Source: Staphylococcus sp. M0911 (lineage in GTDB: Bacteria > Bacillota > Bacilli > Staphylococcales > Staphylococcaceae). From it: a stretch of 64,000 nucleotides of DNA. Of this stretch, positions 1 to 15,000 are shown one piece after another; position 1 is the stretch's first letter, and each line of letters opens with the position of its first letter. A program made the translations under genes and the position numbers. Below the pieces are notes generated by a model. That model searched no databases and was not told where the DNA came from. It saw nothing but the letters and a program-made list of their open reading frames with translations. The DNA lies in NCBI RefSeq assembly GCF_003491325.1, contig NZ_CP022881.1, forward strand, positions 1,364,001 to 1,428,000. Direction: 5' to 3'.

Positions 1-29
1 AACAACAAGATAAGGAGTGAACAATAGCT

Positions 30-3000
30 GTGAATAATCGTGAGAAATTACAGAAGTTTAGTATTCGTAAATATACAGTTGGTACGTTTTCAACAGTCAT
101 TGCGACGTTAGTCTTTTTAGGTTTTAACGCTTCTCATGTACAAGCTGATGAATTAAGTGCAACAGAAAAGAATGCACAACAAACGCTTCAGCAGCATGAT
201 GGGGGGACAAACATTTCGCAGTCTGATTCCAGTTTGCAAACATCCAACCAACTAACTAACAATGAAACCGTAACTTCTGAACAACCATCTAAAGAAACGG
301 TGATGTCTCAAGCTGATACAGAACACACAGAGACGCAATCTACAGAAAATGTTTCAATAGATAATGATAAATCGATTCAAACGACAGATCAAACAGCAAA
401 TTCTAATCATTCAAATGATTTAGATCAAATTAATCAAACTCATAGCGCAGAAGTAAATAACACAGAGAATAAGCTAACCGCGCATGTAGATAGTGAAACT
501 CATAATAGCATGCAACAAGAAAGTGATTTAAAACAGCCGACTCAAATTAATAAAGATTCGTTACAAGCTTTCTTTGATGCAAACTATCATGATTATCGCT
601 TTATAGATAGAGATAAAGTAGATCAACCAACGCTCGACCAAGTTAAAGAAGCTTTCGATAAAGTTAATACATTACTTGGAAGCAGTCATCCAATCAGTGA
701 AAAATCTTTACAACTTGCATATCAAGACTTAGAACAAGCAGTAGCAACCATGCGTACTTTGCCTAAACGTCAATCACAAGAACGACGTAAACATGAAATA
801 AAAGATCGCTCTACTGATCCAAAAGCATCAGAGAGTTATCAAACAGCCATCACATCTTATTACGTAAAAAGTCCAAACGATGGTTCAGGCTATCCAGTTG
901 GTACGTATATTTATGCTGCAAACAAAGGAACACCGTTTGCCTTACCAAATACACCATGGAAGCCTTTACGTGCTTCAGACTCTAAAGGGATTGCCTATAT
1001 CACTACGAAAAGATTAAAAGATGGTTATGAATGGACAATTAAATTTAATCAAAGTCATAGAATGCATGAACATATGGTCTTTTGGTTCGGTTTGCCGGAT
1101 CCACAAGTTCCAGTAGGGCCAGTTAGATTTACTATCGAAAACCCTGACCACTCAAATAAGATTAGTAGTTTAGGTGTTGGTGCTGGAGAAGGACAATCAT
1201 TACCTGCCATGTGGCGAACTGCAGGTGGTATCGATAGTTCTCGTGCCTCTAATTTTGTGCAAGGCCCACCTACAGGTTATACCTTTTATGATGAACCTAC
1301 GATTCACATTAAGAACTTTAAAGAGTTTGCTAGAGCACCTGAGTTTCAACATGAACAAGATGCATCAGATGAAGCTAAAACAAACGGCGAACAAAATTTC
1401 GATTTACTAAATGGTGAATTCAAAAATCAAATATATGGTATAGATAGATTGTATGCTTTTATAGGAAAAGGTAATGCAAGTTATACAATACAATTTAAAA
1501 CACAAGGTAATACTGCCGAACGATTTTATTATGCAGCTGGTGGTAGAGCACTAGAATACAGACAATTATTTAGCTTTAACGAATTATATGTAGAACCACT
1601 AAATGTTTTTACAGAGCGAGTAAAAACATTTACTGAAGGCATTAACCGAACTTATCATCTTGGCAACACAAAAGATATTTACGATTTAAATGCAAGAAGA
1701 GAAGTCACAAAATATATTTTAGATTCGAATAATGAGAATTCAGAAGACTTTGCTTCAGATCCGATGAGCTATGCCAAAACACCTAGTCGCTATGTAGGTG
1801 GTTTCTACGACCCTTCATTACCTACTAATCGTTATCGCGGAGTAGGGAAGGCACCATTAAATGAATTTGAAATTTATAAACTTATCAACAACGATACACT
1901 AACAAATGCTAGTCGAACTGGTAACCCTATTAAATTAAATATTGGATTCGATATTCAAGATGGATATGGTAATGAAGAAACCTTGAAGTCAGTGTATTTA
2001 TATGTGAAACCTGAACTGCAAAATAATATTGGATTTTACACTAATAATGATCCAAAGAACCGTGCTGATTTGCCTGAATCTAAATCAGCAGGACACCCGA
2101 TCTTTAATGTATTAGAAGGAAACATGGGCAATAGTTATACAAACAGTGGCAACTCATCTAACTATGTTCAACCACTACGTATTCAATTAGCAAGTAATGA
2201 AGATTTTAATGATAATGATTGGGAAATTACTGGTATCCCAAGCTCACTCCGAATTGAAAACGCAGCAGGTAGAACAAATAATAATAGTGAACGAAACCTT
2301 GAATTAGTCGGTAATATAGCACCTGGTGATTACCTAGGTACGGTGCGTTTGCGTAAGAAAGAACAACCTTTCGAGATAAGAGTCAAGCCATTACCGCCTC
2401 ATATTGATACAACTGTTGAACAGTTAAGAGGTAAAGGGGGCACTAAACCTACTATCACAGTCTCTAATGTACCTGCAGATCCTAATGCCCTTGTTTATTT
2501 AGTTGTCACTGGAAATCTAGCACAAGATGGAACTAATGACCCCGCTTCAGTGCCGAGAAATTATGACATTATAGGCAGTGCAACGCCGACAAGTACTAGT
2601 AATAGTGTGACATTCAATCAAGAGGACTTCGTGCAGAACTTACCAAATATCGGTATCATTAGAGCCATCGTTTATTACAACGACAATCTTATGTCTAATT
2701 TTAGTAATGCGGTTGAAGTACAGGCAGACAACACACCACCAACGATTGGTAATCCTGTAGGTTTAAAAAACAAGTATTATAAAGGTGAACAAGTCAACTT
2801 TACGCTTGATATTACAGACGGCGCAAATGGTACTGGAATTAAATCGACAAATATTAGTAGATTACCACAGGGATGGACGTCCGAGTTTGTACGAAATTCA
2901 AATGGTGAGGGCGGTACACTTAGAATTACAGGAACTGTATCTGATAATCAACCATTCAACAGTCAAATCAGATTTAAAATTAGTGCTACTGATAACGCCA

Positions 3001-6000
3001 ATAACACAACAAATAATCGCCAATCTAAGCAAATCTTAATTAATATTGGTCAAATGAGTAATGATTTCTCTCCAATTGTATTACCTAACGTTCAAAAGGT
3101 GAATGTAGTCAATCCTGGAGATTTAACTCGTGCAGAGGAAAAAGAGGTCATTAGAGCTTTAACTGCCGTTAATTCAAATATTACCCAATATTTAGATAGT
3201 TCAAGTCCAATCAATATACCTTCAACAGAAATGATTAGCTTCAATTATAAAGACGGGTCAACGGACAGAATTTCTATTTCTAATGCGATTACGTATGAAC
3301 CTATTCGAAAATCAATATATGCTGATGGCAACAATACTAAAGAAGCAACAGTAACAATTGCTAGAGGTCAACAATTTGAATTTGGTGATTTAAAACAATA
3401 TTTTGCATTAAGTAACGGTGCAGATTTACCTGATAGTACATTATTTAATATTACCGCAGTTGATTCATTACCAAATGCTGCACAGGTATCTCAATTTGCT
3501 GTAGGTACACATACGTATCGTTTAAATGCTAATGATGCCTATAGACAAGACCAAGCACCTTTAACATTGAAATTAAAGGTTGTAGATGTAAATCAACCAA
3601 CAGGTGATCAACGTGTATTTCGTATTTCAACATTTAATGTCACAGATGAAGAGAAAGCACAAATTAAGCAAGCCTTTATAAACGCTAATAGAAGTCAACT
3701 TCAATTATCTGATAGTAATGTCGTTATTACTAATACACTTAACGGTTTATCTACAAGTACAATTACGGTAAATATCATTAAAGATAAATTACAAAAATCA
3801 TTTACATCAAATGCGACTAATATGAATTTCTTAAGATGGGTCGATTTCCCGAATGACTACACAGTAGGTTGGACAAGTCAAACGATTCCTGGTCGCCAAA
3901 CAGATGGAGGGTTCCAATGGTCACAAGATCATAAATCAATAATTTATCGTTATGATGCAACAAGTGGTAGAACAATTAATGCTAATGATGTATTGAAACT
4001 TATTACAGCGAATACAACGATTCCTGGCTTGAGAACAAATATTATAGGTACTGAAAAAGCATTAGCAGAAGCTGGCGGAACACCAAACTATAATTCAGTA
4101 GGTTATTCTTTAACAGCTCCAGATGCTGCTGGCCAACGTGAATTCACATATAACGGTAAAATCATTCAAGCTTTAGATTTAGTAGAAACAAGTCGTGGTT
4201 ATGGTGGTCAACCTATCAAGTATTCAAACTTAAGTTCTAATACAACCAATTCTTCATTAACCAATGTGAATGAATCTGCTAGAAATGGTGTACCAGCATT
4301 TACAATAGATCATGTGATTAAGAACAACACGATTACTGGTAATAATAGTCCTGTATATCGAGCACAATTATTCTTATCACCATATGGTCCACCAGCTTAT
4401 TTACAAGCGATTAATAGTAATCAAGCAAACACAACAGACGTCATTAATGTGTATTTTGTACCGAGTGACAGTGTAAATCCAACATTAACTGTAGGAAATT
4501 ACAATGACCATACTGTATACTCTGGTGAATCATTTACCAATACTATTACCGCGAATGATAATTATGCTTTAGGTAGTGTTCAAGTAGCACCTCAATCTCA
4601 AGTAAATGGCACAGTTAGCAATAATAATCAAACCGTAACTTTACAAGCACCAAATGTCACTTCAAGTAGTGATAAAACCGTTACGATAGTTGCAGCTGAT
4701 ACAAGTGGAAACACGACTAATCAGTCATTTAACGTCACAGTCAAACCATTAAAAGATAAATATCAAGTAACAACGAATGCAACAGTAGGAAATCCAATTC
4801 GTATTGCTAATATTCGTGAAAACGCAGCAATTTCACAAGCGGATCAACAAAAGATTATTGATAGTATAACAACTACTGATATCTCAGGAACACGACCATA
4901 TGCAACAGCTGGTGCAAATGAGATTAGAAGTAAAGTTGTGACTGGTAATGTCGGAAGATTTAACCAATCACCTGTAGCAACAGTAACAGTGACTTATGCC
5001 GACGGTTCAACATCAACAATCACTGTTCCTGTCAAACATGTCATCTACAACGTCATAGTTAGCCCGAAATATACGATTCAAGGTCAAGATTTCCCAAATG
5101 GTAAAGGTGCATCACCGAATGATTTCTTTACATTAGAGAATGGTGATCCTGTTCCAGATGCAACCATTACTTGGCTTCCAAACAATACACCAGACAAGAA
5201 TAATACGCGTATTGGTGAATCCATTACAGTTAGAGCTAACATCTTATTTGATGGCGAAACAACACCAATAGTTAAAGAATCATCTTATATGGTAGTAAGA
5301 ACAATTCCAAAACAAGTCTTTGTAACGAGTAGGGTAACACCTATTCCTGGAATTGATAATCCAAACAATCCTAAAGATTATCTCAAACCAATTAATCATT
5401 CTTGGGATAATGATCAGCAAAATATGAGATTCTCCTTTGTTGGTAGTGGTAATATGCCACCAAACCTCCATATCGTAGGTAGTCAAACGAGAGTAGTTCG
5501 TGTTACTTATGCAAATGGTCAAAGTGAAAACGTTAGATTCTTAGTAAGTGTACGACCAGATCCACCTAGAATTGATTCTAATACAGTGTTATATAAAGCA
5601 GGTCTTACCAATCAAGAAGTCAACGTGAGCAATGTTTTAAATCAATCACCAGTGACTTTATTAAAATCCGATGGCACAAGTTTAGCGATTGCTCGTACAA
5701 CTTATGGTCCAGGTCATAATGCAGTGGTAGTTGTATCTGATGCATTACCAGATGGTGAAATCAAAGCCAGAACAAGCTTAATAACTCGAAATATCACCTA
5801 CACAACACAAAATAGTCAAGGCCAAGTTGAAGATGTCACACAAGATATAACGATTGATTCATTCGATAGTAATCCAGTACACGTAACACCGCAATTGCAT
5901 GCAATCTCTGAAGGTGCACATTTCATCAAAGATGATACACAAAATGATTTTAGTAGCGCAGCAAGATATATTGATCATTTACCTCAAGGTGCTACAGCAG

Positions 6001-9000
6001 TTTGGCAAGATAATGCAGATAACTGGAAAAATAATGTAGGGAACTTTACTAAAACAGCAGTCGTTACACTACCGAATGGACAAGGTACTCGAAATGTAGA
6101 TATACCTGTTACCATTTACCCAGTCGCACGTGCTAAAGCACCAACGCGCGAGGTACAAGGTGGTCAACTATCTCAAGGTACTGAAGCAATGCATTATATT
6201 ACATTTGATCCTAATACCAACACAAGTGGTATAACAGCAGATTGGGCAAACCAAGCACAACCGAGTACAAACCAAGCTGGCGTTCAAAACTTAACAATTA
6301 ATGTCACTTATCCTGGAGTAGCTACACCTGTTCAAGTACCAGTGAGTTTATACGTATATCAATTTGATTTTAGTCCAAATGCCTATACAACAACATTAGG
6401 TACAACTTTCGCACGAGGTATTGAAGCCTCTCAATATCAACATATTGTGAATCAAAATGGTTTACCAACTGATGGTTTCACATATCGTTGGAACCAAGCT
6501 ACAACAGGTACAAATACTGAAAGTTGGGATGCATTAACTAAACCAAATGCTGCTCAAATATTAAATGCGAAATATGATGTATTTTATCAAGGACAACCAT
6601 TCGCAACATCACAAACTGGACGATTTATCATTAGAAATGTGCAACCAACTGCACCTCAAATTTCCGAGTCAAAACAAGGTGTTATAACAATAGCACCAGG
6701 TGCAAACCAAGCCATTGATACTCGTACAGGGCATGTTGATACGTACGCGGACCGCTTAGTCATTAAACACAATGGACAAGTTATCACAACATTTGTTCGT
6801 AATAATAACACTAGCCCTTGGACTAAAGAAACTTCTGCGCAAAATGTGACTGGTATTGTAGGTACAACTAGCGGCATTACAATAGCACCAGGTACATTTA
6901 GTCCATCAGACAATGTTCAAGTCATTGCAACACAAGGTAACGGCGAATTAATAAGTGATGAACAACAGAGTCAAATATTTACAGTTGTAGCACCTCAACC
7001 TAATCAAGCTACATCTCACATTTGGGAAAACGGCAAAGTAGACATCGCACCAAATAACACACCAAATAACCTTGTCAACCCAACAACAGCGCTAGATATT
7101 ACTTATATTGAAAAAGTAGGTAATACTAACGAACAGACAAAAACATTACAAGTTGTAAAAGGGTCTAATGGACAATGGACAATTGCTAATAAACCAAGTT
7201 ATGTAAGCGTAGATAGTGCGACAGGTAAAGTAACTTTCGATGCAAATACGATTAAACCTAATAGTGATATCACGACAATTGCCAAAGCAGGTTCAGGTAA
7301 TGCAGAAAGTACAAACTCACGATCATTTAATGTATCAAATGCACATTCTGTCACTATTAATCAAATTGTGAAAGATTATGGTTCTAACGTAACACCTGAA
7401 GATATTAATAATGCTGTACAAGTTTTAAATAAACGAAATGCAACAATTAAAACAGGTACACCATTGCCTGTTAATCTTGCTGGTGGTAGTACAACAAACA
7501 TTCCAGTTGTAATCACTTACGATGATGGTAGTACAGAACAAATTACTGAAACCATTTTTACTAAAGCTGACAAACGCGATTTAATTTCAGCGAAAAATCA
7601 TTTAGATGATCCTATTAGCACTGATGGCAAAACACCTGCAAGTATTACTCAATTTAACAATGCTATGACAAATGCACAAAATGAAATCAATACTGCAAAA
7701 GCTCAAGCAGACCAAGTCATTCAAGATCAATTTGCATCACCTGAACAAGTGACACAAGCATTAAACACTGTTCAAGCAGCGCAAGCAAAAATTGATCAAG
7801 CCAAAGCTTTACTACAAAATAAAGCCGACAATCATGAATTAGTGCAAGCTAAAAATGACTTACAATCTTCTATTGATCAACAGCCTTCACTCGATGGCAT
7901 GACACAACAAAGTATTGATAATTACAATGCGAAACGACAAGCTGCTCAATCAGAAATCACAAAAGCACAACAAGTGATTGATAACGGAGATGCAACAGCT
8001 CAACAAATCGCAGAACAAAAACAAAATGTAGACAACGCTTTAGCTGAATTAAATAAAGCTAAAGCTGGTTTAACGGCTGATACAGAAGCATTACAACAAG
8101 CAGCTCAACTTCTTAATAGAACTGGTACAACATCAGGAATGAGACCAGCTAGTATCACAGCTTACAACCAAGCGATGCAAGCTCTTAATCCTGATTTAAC
8201 TCAAGCACGTCAAAATGCTGATGCTATTATTAATAAGCCAATTCGAACTGTTCAAGAAGTTCAAGATGCTTTAAGACAAGTCAACCAAGTGAATGAACGT
8301 ATTACACAAGCGATTAATCAATTACAACCTTTAGCGGATAATAGTGAACTTAAAACTGCGAAAGCTAAACTTGATGATGAGATTAACCAAACAGTATCTA
8401 CAGATGGTATGACAACTGAATCAATCAATGCTTATCAACAAGCGAAACAAGCTGCTCAAACAGAATCAGAAGCAGCTCAACAAGTGATTAATAATGGTGA
8501 TGCAACAGAACAAGATATCACAAACGAAAAAACAAAAGTAGAAGATAAATACAATACATTGAAACAAGCGATTGCAAACTTAACACCTGATGTCTCACCT
8601 TTAGAAAGAGCTAAAGCTGATCTAGAAAATGATATTAATCAAGTGACAAGCACAACAGGTATGACTGATCAATCAGTAGCCAATTATAATGAAAAATTAA
8701 ATGCTGCAAAACAACAACTAAAAGAGATTAATCAAATCTTACAATCTCACCCTAACGTAGCTACAATCAGAGAATATGTTGCACATGCAAATGATGCACA
8801 ATCAGCACTAGATACAGCTCGTAATGGATTAACAGTAGATAAAACACCTTTAGAAAATGCGAAACATGCATTACAACAAAGTATTGATCAAGCTACTGAT
8901 ACAACAGGTATGACTCAAGATACGATTAATGCTTATCAAGCAAAATTAAATGCTGCAAAAGAAAAACTGCGCGCAGTTAATCAAGTATTAAATAGCAATC

Positions 9001-12000
9001 CAACAGTGGATCAAATCAATACAAATACTACAGCAGCAAATGATGCTAAAACCGAATTAGACAACGCACGTTCAAACTTAACGCCAGACCAAGCACCTTT
9101 ACAACAGGCGAAAGTTGAACTTCAAGATGCAATAAACCAGGCGCAAGCTACGGATACAACAGGTATGACACAAGACTCAATTAATGCACTTAACGAAAAA
9201 TTAAATGCCGCAAAAGAAAATATAAAAGAGATTGATCGCGTCTTAAATAATCATCCAACTGTTGCACAAATCAATGACAATGTGAACCAAGCAACAAATA
9301 CAAAAGATGCTTTAAATGACGCACGTCGACACTTAGTACCTGATAAAGCACCATTAGAGGCTGCGAAACAAGCGTTACAACAAAGTATTAATCAACCTAC
9401 CAATACAACTGGTATGACACAATCATCTGTTAATGCTTATAATGAAAAACTTGAACAAGCGAAAGCCAAACTTGCATCTATTACTCAAGTACTTAATGGT
9501 ACACCAAGTGTTGCAGACATCAATTCAAATACGAATGAAGCAAACATTGCGAAAGATGCATTAAATCAAACTCGTCAACAATTAACAGTTGATAAAGCAC
9601 CTTTACAACAGGCCAAAACTGAACTAGAGCAAAGTATCAACCAAACAACTGATACAAATGGTATGACTCAAGAATCAGTTGCAAATTATAATCATAAATT
9701 AAATGCAGCGCGTGAAAAACTTCGCGATATCGAACAAGTATTAAATGGTAATCCAACCGTTGATGATATCAATACCAACACAAGTGCAACAAAAGATGTA
9801 ACTAATGCATTAAACCAAGCACGACAACAATTAACAGTTGATAAGGCGCCTTTAGAAGCTGCGAAAGAGGCTTTACAACAAAGTATCCAAGCGGCTGATA
9901 ACACTGATACTAACGGCATGACTCAAGATTCTATCAATACATTTAACGATAAATTAAATGCTGCAAAAGAAAAACTTGAAGCGGTTAAACAAGTACTTAA
10001 CGGTAATCCAACAGTTCAAGACATCAATACTAATGTCGCTCAAGCTAATACCGTTAAATCTGATTTAGATCAAGCTAAAGCGCATTTAACGCCTGATAAA
10101 GCACCATTAGAAGCTGCGAAAAATAGTTTAGAAACAAGTATTAATCGACCAACTGATACTGATGGTATGACAGCCGCTTCATTAGAGGCCTATCATCAAG
10201 AGTTAGGTAAAGCACGACAAACATTAAATGAATTAAATCAACTTATTGCAGGTCAACCAACGGCAGCTGATATTAAAGCTAAAGTGGCACAAGCACAAAC
10301 AAATGAAGCGGATTTAAATCAAGCACGCACTAATTTAACTTTAGATCGTCAACCAACGTTGACTACATTACAAAATGCAACAAGTTTAAATGATGCTCAA
10401 CGTCATCGTTTAGAAGAACAAATTAATACTGCACCAAATCATGCGGCACTTGTATCATTACAAAATGATATTAATCAATTAAATAATGCAATGACTAAAT
10501 TAAGAGATAGTATTGCTAATAATGAACAAATTAAATCAGGTATTAACTATACAGATGCAACACCATCTATCAAATCAAGTTATGATAATGCCGTTGATGA
10601 TGCAAAAGGTACTATTGATAGCCAAACACAACCAGTCATGGATCCAACGACAATCAATCAACAAGCTGAAACTGTTAAATCAAGCCAAGCTGCCTTAAAT
10701 GGACAACAAAATTTACAACGCGCCAAAGATGAAGCAACTGCAACAATTGTAGGTGCAAATGATTTAAATCAAGCACAAAAAAATGCGTTAATTCAACAAG
10801 TTTCAAAAGCACAAAATGTTCAACAAGCTAATGACATTAAGCAAAATGCAGGTAATTTAAATAATGCAATGACAGCATTAAAACAAGGTATCGCTAATCA
10901 CGACCAACTTATTCAAAGCGATAACTACGTCAATGCGGACCCTGAATTAAAATCGGCTTATAACAGTAAATACGATCAAGCAAAAGCTATCGTTGAAGGT
11001 GCAGGCCAAAGTCCTATTCTTACACCGAATGAAGTTAACCATGCATTAAAACAAGTCACATTTGCAGAACAAGCATTAAATGGTAATACCAACCTTAATA
11101 ATGCTAAACAACAAGCGCTTACTGCTCTTGGTCAGTTAACACATTTAAATCAAGCACAACGTCAAGCATTAGAAACACAAATCAATGACGCACATCAAAT
11201 TGATACAGTAAATAATGCAAAAGAACTTGCTAATAATATTGATGGCGCTATGGCAAACTTACAACAATCGATTGCGAATAAAGCGGATGTTAAACAAGGC
11301 GAGGATTATATAGATGCAGAGCAGCAAAAACAATTAAATTACAATGATGCTGTAGCAAATGCAGAAACTATCATTAATGAAACATCACAACCAACACTTG
11401 ATGTGAATACAATTAATCAAGCGATTAATAACGTTAACCAAACAAAAGATGCTTTAGATGGAGAAGAAAGACTTGACCAAGCTAAAACGACAGCAACTAC
11501 AGCACTGGATGGCTTATCTCATTTAAATCAGGCTCAAAAAGCGCGTTTGACTGACAATATCAATCATGCTAATCACATTGCTGATGTCGAACAGTTAACA
11601 CAAACTGCGAACGATTTAAATCAAGCGATGTCTGACTTACAAACTGGTATCAATAATGAGAATGACATATTAAATAGTCAAAATTATCAAGACGATTCAC
11701 CAGATAATAAAGCGAATTACACATCTGCTGTACAAGCGGCTAAAGACATTCTTAACCAAGCAGGTCCAAATAAAAATAAAGCGCAAGTCGAAGAAGCCTT
11801 AAGACAAGTTCAAAATGCCGAACAAGCATTAAACGGTACTCAGAATTTAGAACAAGCTAAACAAAATGCTAAACAACAATTAAATTCACTTACATCATTA
11901 ACAGATGCTCAAAAAGCGCAATTAACGCAAGACATTGATAATGGTCAAACAGTTAGTGACGTTCAAGGTATTCAAAACAATGCTGACACATTAAATCAAG

Positions 12001-15000
12001 CCATGGACACATTACGACAAAGTATTGCTGACCAAACAACAGTTAAAGGTAATGAAGATTATCATGATGCATCTCCAGATCAACAACAAGCCTATAATGC
12101 AGCTGTCACAGATGCGGAATCGATTATCAATACAGCAACTCATCCTGAAATGAATGCTGATACAATCAATAGCAAAACTCAACAAGTTACAACTGCCAAA
12201 ACTAATTTAAACGGTGATGAAAACTTAGACGCGGCTAAACAAGCAGCACAACAATATTTAGATACATTAGGTCAAATTACAGATCAGCAAAAAGTGAATT
12301 TATTAAATCAAATCACACAATCACCACATATTAGCGATGTTAATCAAGTCAAACAAGCTGCTAATGATTTAAATCAAGCAATGCAACAATTACAAGCTGA
12401 AGTAAATCAAGCACCTCAAGTTAAAACAACTGAGAATTATACCGATGCCGATCAATCAAAACAATCTGATTATGAGCAAAGTATAACAGCTGCTAAAGCT
12501 ATATTAGATCATGCAAATGGTCCTAATACATCTCAAGATAAAGTTGAAGAAGCTTTACAACGAATTGTGGATGCTAAACAAGCATTAAATGGTGATCAAA
12601 AATTAAATGATACAAAAACAAATGCACAACAATATTTAGGCACGTTAACACACTTAACTGATGCCCAACGACAATCATTTGAAGCAAATGTTAATCAAGC
12701 GAATAATATTGCTGATGTAAATCAAATTAAACAAGAGGCTCAATCGTTAGATGGTGCAATGGATCAATTAAATACATTAGTGAACAATCAGCCAACAGTA
12801 CAAGCAACTCAAAATTACTTAGACGCTGATCAACCTAAACAAACTGATTATGATATGTATTTAGATACCGCACAAGGCATTGTAAACCAACAATCAGGTC
12901 CTAATACACCGATAAATGAAGTTCAAAATCTTATCAATCAAATCAATCAAGCACAACAAGCATTAAACGGTGAACGTAACCTTGAAGATGCTAAACGTAA
13001 TGCAACGAATACGATTAATAACAGTCCTGATTTAAATAATGCTCAAAAAGATGCATTAAAAGCTCAAGTATCTAACGGTAAGCGTGTGGCAGATGTCAAA
13101 GCAATTGAACAACTGGCTACTGAATTAAACAACAATATGACAAGCTTAAAAGAAGCAATTGCTGATAAAAACGATACATTGACAAGCGGCAATTACATTA
13201 ATGCAAGCGATGATAAACGCCAAGCATACACAAATCAGGTCGCAAATGCAGAAGATATCATTCATGGTACAAATGGCGCTGTATTAATTCCTAGTGAAAT
13301 TTCAAATGTTGCATCACAAGTTAATTCTGCTAAACAAGACTTAAATGGTGATGAAAACCTACGTAAAGCAAAACAAAATGCAACAACAGCTGTTGATGGA
13401 TTAACTTCACTAAATGAAGCTCAAAGAGACCAGTTAAAACAACAAATCGCACAAGCACAAACATTACCTGATGTTGATACAACAAAAAACAAAGCAACGA
13501 CTCTCAATGATGCAATGCATACATTAAGAGATAGTATCGCTAATGTATCTAATATTAAAACGAGTCAAAATTACACAGACGCTAATCAAAATTTACAAGA
13601 GGCGTATAATAGACAAGTTGATAATGCTAATGGAATCATCAACCCAATAGCATCACCTACAATGGATCCTGATGCTATTACACAAGCTGCAACTCAAGTG
13701 ACTACTGCTGAAAAAGCACTAAATGGTACTGAAAACTTAAGACATGCACAACAAGATGCCTTAACTCATTTAGATCATTTAAGTCATTTAACAGATGCAC
13801 AAAAGGCTGATATTACACAACAAATTAACCAAGCCACACATGTAAGTGATGTAACAGCAGCTCAAAATAGTGCAAATGATCTTAACACTGCGATGGACCA
13901 ATTAAACCAAGCTATCGCAAACCAAGAAGCAATGAAGCAATCCGTAAATTATACAGATGCTGATACTAATCTCAAAGAAGATTATTCAAATGCTGTTCAA
14001 CAAGCGCAACAAATATTAGACAAAGCTCATGGTCCTAACACATCACAAACTGATGTTGTAGCAGCAATGAAAAAAGTTCAAGCTGCAGAACAAGCTTTAA
14101 ACGGTAACCAAAACGTTGAACATGCTAAAACTCAAGCACTAGCTGATTTAGAACACTTAACATCATTAAACAATGCTCAAAAAGAAGCATTAACACAACA
14201 AATTAATGGTGCAACAACTGTCGCAGATGTAAACCAACAAAGCGACAAAGCTACTGAACTAAACACAGCTATGAGTCAATTACAAGATGGTATAGCTAAC
14301 AAACAACAAACGTTAGACAGTCAAAACTATATCGATGCCGAACCATCAAAACAACAAGCTTATAATCAAGCCATTTCAACTGCAGAACAACTTTTAGATA
14401 AAGACCACGGTCAAAATCTAGATAAAGATGCTGTTGCACAAGCTTTAGCACAAGTAACATCTACTAAAGATGCTTTAGATGGTACACAGATATTAGAACA
14501 AGCAAAAACAAATGCTACCAACGCTGTTAATGATCTACCAAACTTAACAAATTTACAAAAGGATGAGTTAAAACGTCAAATTCAACAAGCTCAAAATGTA
14601 GCAAATGTTGATAACGTTAAAACACAATCTCAAACACTAGATCAAGCGATGCACGCATTACGTCAAAGCATTCAAGATAACCCATCAATTAAAGCAGGAC
14701 AAAATTATTTAGATGCATCAAATAGCAATCAAAATGACTACAACACGGCTATTGATCAAGCAAATGCGATCATCGATGCTACAAGTCAACCTAACATGAG
14801 CGCTACTGAAATTAATCAAGCTGCAACTAAAGTAAATGAAACAAAGGCTGCGTTAAATGGTGCACAAAACTTAATTCAAGCTAAAGAAGCTGCTAAAAAT
14901 GATATTGGCCAAATGAATCATTTAAACCAAAATCAAATTAATGCATTGAATGATCAAGTTCAACAAGCTAATGATATTGCAGCTGTTAATGCGCTTAAAG